From NCBI GenBank assembly GCA_036005065.1, contig DASYQW010000137.1, forward strand, positions 1-42,334: a DNA stretch of 42,334 nt. The letters run 5' to 3'. Numbering within the stretch: the stretch's first letter is position 1; the number at the start of each line of letters is the position of its first letter. The stretch is from Candidatus Methylomirabilota bacterium (GTDB lineage Bacteria; Methylomirabilota; Methylomirabilia; Rokubacteriales; DASRDR01). Below are positions 22,999-30,698 of this stretch, piece by piece. The notes under the pieces are model-generated. The model did no database searches. It was not told the origin of the DNA and worked only from the letters and a program-made list of their open reading frames with translations. Position numbers and translations under genes: made by a program.

Positions 22999-25226
22999 AG
23001 ACGCAGGAGCCCCTCCTCCAGCGTGACGCGGGGCACCTCGATGACGACCGGCTGGTTCTCGAGTCGGGCGAGCGGATCGAGGGACCCGAGGACGCGGTTC
23101 AGGAGGCCCGCGGGGAGCGGCACCGGCCCGAGCCGGAGCCCTGCCAGCCGGAAGCCGAGGCGCCCGTCGGCCCCCGGCCCGCGGTCCGGCGCCAGCGCGA
23201 TCCGGAGCCGGACCGCGAGGACACCGCCCGCCACCTCGAGGCGGCCGGGCCGGATCGTCACCGATGGCGCCGTCACCCAGCGTGCGGCACCGGCCAGCGC
23301 CTGCTCGAGGTCCTCCTGGAGGATCGTCGCCCGCCGGATGGCGATGCGTGTCACGTCGAGCAGCTCGACCTCGCCCCGCGCGGCAAGCGCGTACGGGTTG
23401 AGCTGGACGTTCTCGAGTACGACCTCGACGTCCCGGACGCGAAGCGCCTGGGGCCGCCGCCGGAAGTCGCCCAGCCGCGCCGCGTCGGCCATGATGACGA
23501 GCCGTCTGAAGCGCCCGCGCGCGGTGTCGGCGGGCGACACCGGCTCCACCTCGACCCGCAGGCCGCGGCTGTCCGCGATGGCCCAATCGAGACCGAGCGG
23601 CGGCGTCGCCTGGAGACGCGCCATCACCGCCTCATCGGACAGCCCCGGCGCCGGGCGCGCCCCGACCCGGTAGAGCGTGGCGCGGGTGGCGTCCGGGAGC
23701 GGAAGCTCCGCCATCGGGCGAAGGAGCGGGACCAGCGTCGGGTCACCGGCCTCGAGACGCGCCATGACGGCCCGAGCCTGTCGGGTGGTGTGGGCCGGTC
23801 CCTGATCGCCGGTCTTGACGAGGACGTAGTCGACGAAGAGCGGGGCGTCCCCGCTCCACGCCTTGGCCACGTGGACCGGGAGCTCCTTCAGCCGGGCGTA
23901 GTAGCGGAAGGTCGACCGGGAGAAATAGGGATCGTCGGGCACGACGCTGAGTCGGAGGTGCTCGCCGGGACGGTCGCGGACCAGGAGGTCGAGGAGCTCC
24001 GCGGTCGGCCAGTGAACCGCCATCGGCGGCTCCGAGCGGAAGAGGAGCTGGCGATTCGTGCGGCCCCGGGCCCACTCCGGGGCCGGCCATCCCCACCCGA
24101 GGAACGCCATGTGCGCGAGGACGATCAGGGCGAGGCCCCCGAGCACGAGGCGCTCCCGCCGGGACCCCAGGCCCGCGATCCAGGCCGTGCTCAGCAGGGC
24201 GACCGCGGGCAGGATCGGCATCGTATGGCGGTAGTCCCGGTTCCGGAGGAGCGTCAGGACCACCATCGGCACCAGCACCCACACGACGAGCACGCCCAGC
24301 CCGCGGAGGCTCCGGCGCCGCCAGGCGGCAAGGAGCCCCAGGGCGAAGAGGGCCGCGAAGAGCCCGCCGAGCTGGTAGACGAGTGCTCGGACATAGTAGA
24401 GCGGGGACGGGTCGCCGTACGGCACACCGCCCGCGTACGCGTTGTGGAGGAGGGAGAGCGGGAGCAGGGGGTGCCGGAGATACCAGGGAGCCGCGACGAC
24501 CGCCGTCACCGCCAGCGCCAGCAGGAGATGGCGACCTCGGCCGCGCCGCTCCGGGACTCGCTCCTCCGGGCTCTGGCGGGCCCCAAACCAGCAGTAGAGC
24601 CCGATCGGGAGGAGGAAGAAGGGATACGTCCACTTGGTGAGGAGGCCCAGGCCACCAAGCATCCCCGCGACCAGAGACCAGAACCGATGTGTGAAGCCCT
24701 CGCTCCGCAGGAGAGCCAGCACGGTCAGCGCCACGACCGCCGTGAGGGGAACGTCGAGCATGAAGACCCGTGACTCGAGGAAGATCTCCGGATAGCCCGC
24801 GACCAGCAGCGCCGCGGCCACCCCCGCCGCGGCGGACCCGAGGCGCGCGCCGATCCCATACGTCGCGAAGACCAGGAGTCCGAGGCACCCCTGGATCCAG
24901 AGCAAGGCGACGAGGTGGGAGGGGCCGAGGAGTCGGTGGAGAAGGCCGGCGGCGCAGTGGGTCAGCGGCGGGTAGTAGGGGGAGAGGTCCAGGATCTGCC
25001 GCCACGCCCCCTCCCGGAGGAAGCGGGCGCAGAGGAGCGCGCGCTCGAGATGGCCGGCCCGGTCCCAGCTCGGGGGGCGCCCGTCCCCCGCAGCCCACAG
25101 GAGGTGGCCGGTTCCGACGAGGAGGACGAAGGCCAGGAGGCCACAGATCGGCCCCCACCACAACTCCGACGGGCCCCGTTGGGCCCGACGAGCCGCCGGC
25201 AGGCGAGCGGCCGGCCGGGGGGCCAT
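22992..25226 (-). CDS. Membrane glycosyltransferase (GT39/ArnT-like) fused to an LmeA-like (DUF2993) domain
   Basis: This is a 744-residue protein. The first 400 or so residues are a multi-helix GT-C glycosyltransferase: after the first helix comes the acidic loop PPSWDRAGHLERAL, then SRVFMLDVPLTAVVALTVLA and further helices, the layout of enzymes that use polyprenyl-phosphate sugars. A periplasmic linker follows. The last 200 or so residues, from GRFRRLVIMADAARLG through NVQLNPYALAARGEVELLDV to GPVPLPAGLLNRVLG, fit the DUF2993/LmeA lipid-binding fold. LmeA acts in mannan elongation of mycobacterial lipoglycans, so the fusion joins two functions already linked there. The start at 25226 is two bases after the stop of the toxin-like ORF. 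The 3' end lies next to the integron-like block. Confidence 0.82.
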   Translation of the reverse strand: MAPRPAARLPAARRAQRGPSELWWGPICGLLAFVLLVGTGHLLWAAGDGRPPSWDRAGHLERALLCARFLREGAWRQILDLSPYYPPLTHCAAGLLHRLLGPSHLVALLWIQGCLGLLVFATYGIGARLGSAAAGVAAALLVAGYPEIFLESRVFMLDVPLTAVVALTVLALLRSEGFTHRFWSLVAGMLGGLGLLTKWTYPFFLLPIGLYCWFGARQSPEERVPERRGRGRHLLLALAVTAVVAAPWYLRHPLLPLSLLHNAYAGGVPYGDPSPLYYVRALVYQLGGLFAALFALGLLAAWRRRSLRGLGVLVVWVLVPMVVLTLLRNRDYRHTMPILPAVALLSTAWIAGLGSRRERLVLGGLALIVLAHMAFLGWGWPAPEWARGRTNRQLLFRSEPPMAVHWPTAELLDLLVRDRPGEHLRLSVVPDDPYFSRSTFRYYARLKELPVHVAKAWSGDAPLFVDYVLVKTGDQGPAHTTRQARAVMARLEAGDPTLVPLLRPMAELPLPDATRATLYRVGARPAPGLSDEAVMARLQATPPLGLDWAIADSRGLRVEVEPVSPADTARGRFRRLVIMADAARLGDFRRRPQALRVRDVEVVLENVQLNPYALAARGEVELLDVTRIAIRRATILQEDLEQALAGAARWVTAPSVTIRPGRLEVAGGVLAVRLRIALAPDRGPGADGRLGFRLAGLRLGPVPLPAGLLNRVLGSLDPLARLENQPVVIEVPRVTLEEGLLRLH

Positions 25227-25228
25227 GG

Positions 25229-25378
25229 CTATTTCGTCTCGTCGTATTTCTTGGCCCGGAGAGAAGGGTGGCGGAGGTTGGCGAGGAGGAGCACGAGCTT
25301 CCGATCGAACGCGCGCCGGGCCTCGAGGGGAGCACTCTCGTAACTCTGGACGAAGCGCTCGGAGAAGTGGGCGCGCAT
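25229..25378 (-). pseudogene. Truncated RelE/HigB-like toxin
   Basis: This short frame (49 residues) starts MRAHFSERFVQSYESAPLEA and ends LRHPSLRAKKYDETK. It is the front half of a RelE-type toxin: in full-length relatives the KKYDE stretch leads into a W-x-ARV strand and the catalytic C-terminus, absent here. Its ATG follows the stop of the AbrB-like gene without a gap (TAA-ATG). Its stop lies 2 bp before the glycosyltransferase start. It is probably inactive. Confidence 0.6.
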
Positions 25379-25669
25379 TTATGAGGCTTTGGGCTTCTTC
25401 GACCTCCTGCGCTTTACCTCGGCATGCAGAAAGCGAGCCGCCTCCTTGGCCGAGCTGAACGGCCCGTGAGCGCGGCCCCGCCGGAAGTCCTCGAAGCTCT
25501 CACGAAGACCCTGCTCGATTCGCTTGTCCACGAGGGTCTTCGGGGTGAGGACCAGCTTGCCCTTGTCGAGCTCGACCTCGAGGTAGTCGCCGGGGCTGAG
25601 CCCGAGCTCGTCGTGGAGCTTCTTCGGGATCACCACCTGGCGGCTGACGCCGATCTTGACGGCCGGCAT
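25379..25669 (-). CDS. AbrB/MazE-type antitoxin or transition regulator
   Basis: This is a 96-residue DNA-binding protein. Residues 1-45 form a swapped-hairpin AbrB domain: MPAVKIGVSRQVVIPKKLHD, then LGLSPGDYLEVELDKGKLVL. A charged helical tail ends RRRSKKPKAS. The domain binds its own promoter in toxin-antitoxin pairs, and the tail would wrap the toxin. The ATG at 25669 matches the usual start of the fold. An upstream ATG in frame would lie inside the -10 box. The truncated RelE-like partner follows directly. Confidence 0.8.
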   Translation of the reverse strand: MPAVKIGVSRQVVIPKKLHDELGLSPGDYLEVELDKGKLVLTPKTLVDKRIEQGLRESFEDFRRGRAHGPFSSAKEAARFLHAEVKRRRSKKPKAS

Positions 25670-25695
25670 GTGCAAAAGGCGCTCCCTTTCCCGGG

Positions 25696-25723
25696 ATTGT
25701 ATTTTCATATATTTGGATGATAA
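25696..25723 (-). promoter_or_regulatory. Promoter of the AbrB/RelE-like pair
   Basis: On the minus strand TTATCA (plus positions 25718-25723) and TACAAT (25696-25701) are 16 bp apart, in the only clearly AT-rich stretch near this gene. The start codon is 27 bp beyond the -10 box. Confidence 0.5.
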
Positions 25724-25854
25724 CCGGCCGGCAACGCCGGCGTCAAGATCGAAGGGAGAAACCCGCGAAGGCGTGTGGTGAAATGAAAGGGAAATCGAGT
25801 ACTCGGGCCATCGCGCTGAACCTAAGGCAGAAGGCCGGCAAGCCGGCGCCCGGA

Positions 25855-27339
25855 TCAGGCTGTCGTGCCCGAGCCGGGCACGGGCGCGAGCGGCCGGCTC
25901 GGCGTCTTGCGCTCCCGGAGGAATCGGAAGAACTCCACGCCCTCGCGCAGGCGCCGGCGCATCACCGCCGGATCCCGGAGCATCCCGCCGACCATCGAGA
26001 CGATCTTCCGCGGCCGGAAGTAGAACCGCCGGTAGAAGTCCTCGACCGAGTGGAAGATCTCCGTCTGGGAGAGCCCCGGGTAATCGAGCGCGGCGACCTG
26101 CACCCCGTGGGTGTCGACCAGCTCGCCCGACTGGATCGCCAGCCACCCCTGCTCCTGCGCCTGGCGGTACAGCTCGGTGCCCGGATACGGCGCCGCCAGC
26201 GAGACCTGGATCGTGTCCGGCTCGATCTCGCAGGCGTAGCGCACGGTCTCCCGGATCGTCTCGGGGGTCTCGCCGGGAAGGCCGAGGATGAAGGTCCCGT
26301 GGATCGTGATCCCGAGCGCCTTGGCGTCCCTGGTGAACCGGCGGGCGATGTCGAGCCGGATCCCCTTCTTGATGTTGTTGAGGATCTGCTGGTTGCCGGA
26401 CTCGTAGCCCACCAGGAGGAGCCGGAGGCCGTTGTCGCGCAGGACCTCCAGGGTCGAGCGGGGCACGTTCGCCTTGGCGTTGCAGGACCAGGTGAGGCCG
26501 AGGCGGCCGAGCCGGCGGGCGATCTCTTCCGCGCGCGGGAGGTCGTCGGTGAAGGTGTCGTCGTCGAAGAAGAACTCCTTCACCTGCGGGAAGTAGGCCT
26601 TCGCCCGTGCCATCTCCGCCTCGACGCTCTCGGGGCTGCGCACGCGGTACCGGTGACCACCGAGGGTCTGCGGCCAGAGGCAGAAGGTGCACTTCGAGCG
26701 GCAGCCGCGGCCGGTGTAGAGCGAGACGTAGGGATGGAGCAGGTAGCCGATGAAGTAGTTCTCGATCGTGAGGTCACGCTTGTAGACATCGACGACGAAC
26801 GGGAGGGCGTCCATGTCCTCGATCGGCGGGCGAGGCGGCGTGAACCGGACCCGGTCCTGCTCCCGGTAGGCGATCCCGCAGACGTCCTTGAGCGGCCGGC
26901 CCGCCGCGATCTCGCCGCAGGCGTGGTCGAATTCCCCGACCGCCACCCAGTCGACGGCGGGGGCCGCCCTGAGGGACTGCTGGGGCAGGACGCCGACGTG
27001 GGCGCCGACCATCCCGATCAGGAGCCGTGGATTCTCGGCCTTGAGGCGCTCGGCGACCCGCGCATCGTTCCCAAAGGACGGGGTGCTGGTGTGGAGCACC
27101 GCCAGCTCGTACTCCTTGGCGAGGGGAACGACCTGCTCGATCGTCAGCCCGTCGGGCGGCGCGTCGACCAGCCGGCTCCCCGGAACGAGGGCCGCGGGCT
27201 GAGCGAGCCAGGTCGGGTACCAGAAAGACCGGATCTCCCGGCGAGCCTGATAGCGGGCACCGGCCCCGCCGTCGAAGCCTTCGAAGGACGGGGGGTGTAG
27301 AAACAGGGTTCGCAGCACTGGCTCGTGGGATCGCGTCAT
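25855..27339 (-). CDS. hpnJ: Hopanoid-associated radical SAM protein HpnJ
   Basis: This is a 494-residue B12-binding-type radical SAM protein. The opening (LFLHPPSFEGFDGGAGARYQ and the SFWYPTWLAQPAALVPGSRL stretch) is characteristic of HpnJ. A cobalamin-like Rossmann domain covers about residues 60-170. The 4Fe-4S motif CRSKCTFC places cysteines at 213, 217 and 220. The barrel follows, with EFFFDDDTFTDD and LVGYESGNQQIL. HpnJ is linked to side-chain formation of bacteriohopanetetrol cyclitol ether, the conversion of a glucosamine headgroup into a cyclitol. The start overlaps the hpnL-like stop by ATGA. No squalene-hopene cyclase gene is in the window, so the core pathway must be elsewhere. 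Confidence 0.88.
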   Translation of the reverse strand: MTRSHEPVLRTLFLHPPSFEGFDGGAGARYQARREIRSFWYPTWLAQPAALVPGSRLVDAPPDGLTIEQVVPLAKEYELAVLHTSTPSFGNDARVAERLKAENPRLLIGMVGAHVGVLPQQSLRAAPAVDWVAVGEFDHACGEIAAGRPLKDVCGIAYREQDRVRFTPPRPPIEDMDALPFVVDVYKRDLTIENYFIGYLLHPYVSLYTGRGCRSKCTFCLWPQTLGGHRYRVRSPESVEAEMARAKAYFPQVKEFFFDDDTFTDDLPRAEEIARRLGRLGLTWSCNAKANVPRSTLEVLRDNGLRLLLVGYESGNQQILNNIKKGIRLDIARRFTRDAKALGITIHGTFILGLPGETPETIRETVRYACEIEPDTIQVSLAAPYPGTELYRQAQEQGWLAIQSGELVDTHGVQVAALDYPGLSQTEIFHSVEDFYRRFYFRPRKIVSMVGGMLRDPAVMRRRLREGVEFFRFLRERKTPSRPLAPVPGSGTTA

Positions 27340-28349
27340 GACGGCTCCGATTGATGTAGGAGAGCGGGATGAACGGAGGGGGGCCGCTGAAGCGCGAAGA
27401 CGCCGAGCGCCGCCAGGCCGAGCCCGGCGTAGGTGAGCTCCCGGATGCGCCGCACCACGCCCACGGTGAAGCCGCGGGCCGGGTCGAGCCCGAGGGCGGC
27501 GAAGAGCACCACCTTGCCTCCCTCCTGGGTGCCGATCTTCCCGGGCACGAAGAAGAGGATACCATCAATCAAGACGGACCCGGTCTCCAGCGCCAGGGCC
27601 GTCGCCCAGTCGACGGGCGCCGCCAGCCAGGTCATGATCAAGTAGATCTCGGCGGCTCCGACGGCCCAGCCGCCGACGAAGCAGGCCAGCGACCCCACCA
27701 GGCGCCAGCGTCCCAGTCGCCGCAGCGCCGCATCGAGGTCCCGGCCGGGTCCGGCCCAGCGGGCGGGCAGCCGCCGGCCGAGCCCGAGTCGGCGGGCGAC
27801 GTCTTCGAGTGTCGCCCACAGGCCGCGATCGAGCAGCCACGCCAGCGCGACCCCGACCAGGACCGCGGCGGCGGCGCCGGCCAGCCACGCCGCCCACGGC
27901 GAGATCCCCGTCAGGCGCGGCAGGACCAGCGCGAGGCCGAGCAGGATGAAGACGGCCTGGGCGACGGTCTGGCCGAGCTTCGCCACGCTCACCGATGCCC
28001 AGCGGAGGCCGAGCGGCACCGCGGTCCCGAGCAGGCGGACCCGGAGCAGCTCGCCGCCGACCGTCCCCGACGGCGTGAGGTAGTTCACCCCGTCGCCGGC
28101 CAGGCGGGCGGCCAGGAGCCGCCGATGGCTCACGGTCCGCTCCCCACCGGGAAAGGCCAGCACCCAGCCCCACGTGTTGAAGATCACGTTGACGCTCTCG
28201 ACGAGGAGGATCACCGCGAGGCCCCAGCCGAGGATCCGCAGATCGCGGACCAGACTCTCGAGGCCGATCCGCCACGCGGTGCCCACGAGGAGGGCGAGAC
28301 CGAGCAGCAGGCAGCCGAGCTCGATCCAGTGGGCGCGGATCCGGCTCAC
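27336..28349 (-). CDS. hpnL: HpnL-like flippase-family membrane protein
   Basis: This is a 337-residue integral membrane protein with about eight helices, of the lysylphosphatidylglycerol-synthase-TM / UPF0104 family. Recognisable parts are LVRDLRILGWGLAVILLVES, TPSGTVGGELLRVRLLG and VPGKIGTQEGGKVVLFAALG. HpnL is a member of this family found in hopanoid clusters, and the ATGA overlap with hpnJ supports that name. The start is GTG at 28349, with GGAG 7 bp upstream; the longer open frame upstream runs through repeat DNA. A general lipid flippase helper is the alternative. Confidence 0.78.
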   Translation of the reverse strand: MSRIRAHWIELGCLLLGLALLVGTAWRIGLESLVRDLRILGWGLAVILLVESVNVIFNTWGWVLAFPGGERTVSHRRLLAARLAGDGVNYLTPSGTVGGELLRVRLLGTAVPLGLRWASVSVAKLGQTVAQAVFILLGLALVLPRLTGISPWAAWLAGAAAAVLVGVALAWLLDRGLWATLEDVARRLGLGRRLPARWAGPGRDLDAALRRLGRWRLVGSLACFVGGWAVGAAEIYLIMTWLAAPVDWATALALETGSVLIDGILFFVPGKIGTQEGGKVVLFAALGLDPARGFTVGVVRRIRELTYAGLGLAALGVFALQRPPSVHPALLHQSEPS

Positions 28350-28541
28350 GGGGACTCCATTGGACAACCGAGACAGCATGCGCCTGTCGATGGGACCGGG
28401 CCGAGGCCCGCGGCCCCCCCACCCCGGTAGGACGCAGGGAGGAGGCGGGCCGAAGCGTATGCCGCATACGTTGAGGCCCGCCGACGACCGAGGACGACCC
28501 GGGGCGACGGGCATCGGCCCGGGCCGCTCACGGGGACTCCA
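28344..28541. mobile_element. Small insert (166 bp) flanked by a 16-bp direct repeat
   Basis: GCTCACGGGGACTCCA occurs at 28344-28359 and again at 28526-28541. The first copy holds the hpnL ribosome site and GTG start, the second the stop codon of the phosphotransferase gene. Collapsing the two copies into one makes the genes overlap by GTGA. The 166 bp between them include repeat B. This fits an insertion with a 16-bp target duplication, although no clear terminal inverted repeats are seen. Confidence 0.6.
28428..28496 (-). repeat. Palindromic repeat B, copy 1
   Basis: This 69-bp segment is nearly identical to 42127-42195. It folds into a nested hairpin: GGCGGGCC (28444-28451) with GGCCCGCC (28475-28482), and inside it CGTATGC (28456-28462) with GCATACG (28464-28470). 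Both copies stand 70-150 bp upstream of a minus-strand start codon, in the same orientation. Confidence 0.75.
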
Positions 28542-29784
28542 CGGGCCTGGGCGACGCCCACCGCATGTAGCTCGAGTATCCGACGAGGCCCAGCACGAAC
28601 GCCCACGCGCCCACCGCCGCCGCGTACAGGAACCACTCGAGATGCCCGGCGAGGGCGAGGACGAGGAGGACGTACGTGTAGTCGCGGCTGGCCAGCTTCT
28701 CGACGACGGCCGCCACCGGCGTGCCCTGCCAGCCTTCCGCGTCGCCGGCCCAGTGAAGGTCGCCACCCTGGGACAGGGCCGGCTGGACGAACAGGCGATG
28801 CATGGTGACCATCGCCGCCGCCACCCCGCCAATCAGGGCCCCCGCGGCCCAGGCGCCCCCCGGCGGGAGCCCCTGGCGCAGGAGCCCGACGCTCAACCCG
28901 ACGAAGACCGCCAGGTGCACCGTGTAGTCGCCGATCACGTCGAGGCGCGCGCCCCGCGCGCTCTGCTGATAGCGGGCTCGGGCGATCTCGCCGTCGACGC
29001 AGTCGAGCACGATCGACGCGACGAGCGCGAGCACGCCGGCGAGACGTCCGCCATAAGAGACCGTGGCCAGGCCCACCGCCCCCACGAGGCCGAGCAGGAT
29101 GCTGGCCAGCGTGATCTGAGACGGCGTGACGGGGACCCCGAGGAGAAGCCGCGTGACCGGCCGCGAGAGCCGCCGGTCGATCAGCGACGCCAGGTAGCTG
29201 TCCTTGGCCGTCGTCCGCCGCGCCAGGTTGTCGAGGAGCGCCCGCTCGAGGACGGCCGGCCGGCGCGCCTGGTCGAAGGGAAGGAAGAGTCCATCGGCGA
29301 GGCAGACGGGCGGATCGGGGGGTGCCCCGGCCCTCCGGCCGAGGGCGGCCGGACGGAGATTGGTGGTCCGCCCGAGCTCGGCGAGGAGCGCAGGCATCGC
29401 GCTGGCCGGGTAGACGGCGGCGTGGACCTCGCCCGGGGGCGATCCCGCCGCGATGCCGAGCCGGATGCCGCCCGGTCGGGCGCTCGCCAGGAGGGGCGCC
29501 AGGGCGGCCCCGTCGAAGAGGACGTCGCCGGCGACGACGAGAACGGGATCCTGCCAGCTGAGGCCCTCGGCGTCGTCGACGGCGCCGAGGCAGGGCACCT
29601 CCGGACAGCGCCGCGCCAGGAGCGCGGCGACCCGTCGCTGCTGCGGGCCTGCGAACACGGCCACCTCCGCCGCGCCCGCCGCGCGCAGCGCGAGGACCCC
29701 GCGGACGCAGAGCGGCACCCCCGCGACGACCGCCAGCGCGCCGGGCCCGGTGGCCACGACGAGCCCCATCCTCAGCTCGGACAC
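28528..29784 (-). CDS. CDP-alcohol phosphatidyltransferase with a degenerate N-terminal nucleotidyltransferase-like domain
   Basis: This is a 418-residue protein. The C-terminal half is a membrane CDP-alcohol phosphotransferase: the motif DCVDGEIARARY...G...D...D is complete (D-x2-DG-x2-AR-x8-G-x3-D-x3-D) and about six helices surround it. The N-terminal half (about 200 residues) has the layout of a MobA/IspD-type sugar-phosphate cytidylyltransferase, as in fused inositol-phosphate enzymes. However, the nucleotide loop AAGxGxR is replaced by VATGPGALAVVAG, so it may not be active. GTG at 29784 is favoured because a G-rich ribosome site lies about 7 bp upstream; ATG at 29769 is the alternative. 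It would transfer a phospho-alcohol headgroup onto or off a lipid in this envelope cluster. iolD/iolE elsewhere make an inositol headgroup attractive but unproven. Confidence 0.82.
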   Translation of the reverse strand: MSELRMGLVVATGPGALAVVAGVPLCVRGVLALRAAGAAEVAVFAGPQQRRVAALLARRCPEVPCLGAVDDAEGLSWQDPVLVVAGDVLFDGAALAPLLASARPGGIRLGIAAGSPPGEVHAAVYPASAMPALLAELGRTTNLRPAALGRRAGAPPDPPVCLADGLFLPFDQARRPAVLERALLDNLARRTTAKDSYLASLIDRRLSRPVTRLLLGVPVTPSQITLASILLGLVGAVGLATVSYGGRLAGVLALVASIVLDCVDGEIARARYQQSARGARLDVIGDYTVHLAVFVGLSVGLLRQGLPPGGAWAAGALIGGVAAAMVTMHRLFVQPALSQGGDLHWAGDAEGWQGTPVAAVVEKLASRDYTYVLLVLALAGHLEWFLYAAAVGAWAFVLGLVGYSSYMRWASPRPVESP

Positions 29785-29929
29785 AGGGCGCCCCCTCTCT
29801 TCACAAACCCCCCGAAGGGTATCAGAGCCCGGGGACGCTGTCACCCTGTGCCGGGGGGCCGTCAGCGGGGTGACGCCCCCTGCGGGGCGCCGGCGGCGAG
29901 CAAGCGCGGCGCCAGGGCGGCGGGTGGTG

Positions 29930-30616
29930 TCAGGGCGGCGCGGCGATCAGGCGGCCGTCGGTCAGGTGGAGCGTGCGGTCGGCGGCGCGGGCGAGCTCGG
30001 CGTTGTGGGTCACCAGCAGCACGCTGACGCCACCGCTCCGCGCGCGCTGGCGGAGCTCGTCCAGGATCACGCGGGCGTTGTCGTCGTCGAGGTTCCCGGT
30101 CGGCTCGTCCGCCAGGATCACGGCGGGATCGTTGAGGACGGCCCGGCAGAAGGCGACGCGTTGCTGCTCGCCGCCCGAGAGCGCCGCCGGGTAATGCTCC
30201 TTGCGGGCGTCGATCCCGAGGCGCTCGAAGAGCTCCGCGGCTCTCCGGGTCGCCTCGGCCCGGTCGCGCCCCACGTAGCGGGCGGCCAGGAGGACGTTCT
30301 CCCAGGCCGTGAGCGACGCGATCAGGTGGAAGGCCTGGAAGACGAACCCGAGGTGGCGGCCGCGGAAGCCGGCCAGGGCGCGGCGGCTCGCCTGCGTGAG
30401 CGAGAGGTCCCGGAACCACAGCTCGCCGCCGTCGGCCCGGTCCAGGCCGCCCAGCACGTTGAGGAGTGTCGACTTGCCGGAGCCCGATCGCCCGACGACC
30501 GCCACGTGCTCACCCGGCGCCAGCTCGAGGTCGGCGCTGCGCAGGATCTCGATCGCCCGCCCGTCCGGACCGCGGAAGGTCTTCCGCAATCCGACGGCCC
30601 GGAGCGTCGCGGTCAA
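29930..30616 (-). CDS. ABC exporter ATP-binding protein, LolD/MacB type
   Basis: This is a 228-residue ATPase with Walker A VGRSGSGKST (41-50), Q-loop FVFQAFHLIASL, signature LSGGEQQR, Walker B VILADEPTGNLDD and switch LVTHNAEL. The ADEPTGNLD string marks the LolD/FtsE/MacB branch, which works with FtsX-type permeases on lipoproteins or lipids. Its permease is at 32186-33379, separated by the TcuA-like gene. The start is TTG at 30616 with AGGTGG just upstream; repeat C copy 2 ends next to it. Confidence 0.9.
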   Translation of the reverse strand: MTATLRAVGLRKTFRGPDGRAIEILRSADLELAPGEHVAVVGRSGSGKSTLLNVLGGLDRADGGELWFRDLSLTQASRRALAGFRGRHLGFVFQAFHLIASLTAWENVLLAARYVGRDRAEATRRAAELFERLGIDARKEHYPAALSGGEQQRVAFCRAVLNDPAVILADEPTGNLDDDNARVILDELRQRARSGGVSVLLVTHNAELARAADRTLHLTDGRLIAAPP

Positions 30617-30622
30617 TCCACC

Positions 30623-30665
30623 TTGGGGCGGGAGCGCCTGCTGCAGCCCGCTGCTCCCCGTCGTC
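30623..30665 (-). repeat. Dispersed intergenic repeat C, copy 2 (shortened)
   Basis: The 43 bp match 16143-16212 except that 27 internal bases are missing, between a CTGCTG and a CAGCAG. As in copy 1 it lies directly in front of a start codon inside an operon. Confidence 0.6.
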
Positions 30666-30698
30666 TGCGCCGGGCCCGGATCGATTCCTTCACGGCTC

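Noticed and set aside
27565-28467. Open frame starting MRHTLRPASSLRP, similar to the start of a frame at 42166 (MRHTSRPASSLRP)
   Set aside because: The shared peptide is only the translation of repeat B. At 28.4 kb it is out of frame with the real membrane-protein gene, so the similarity is due to the repeat and not to a conserved N-terminus.
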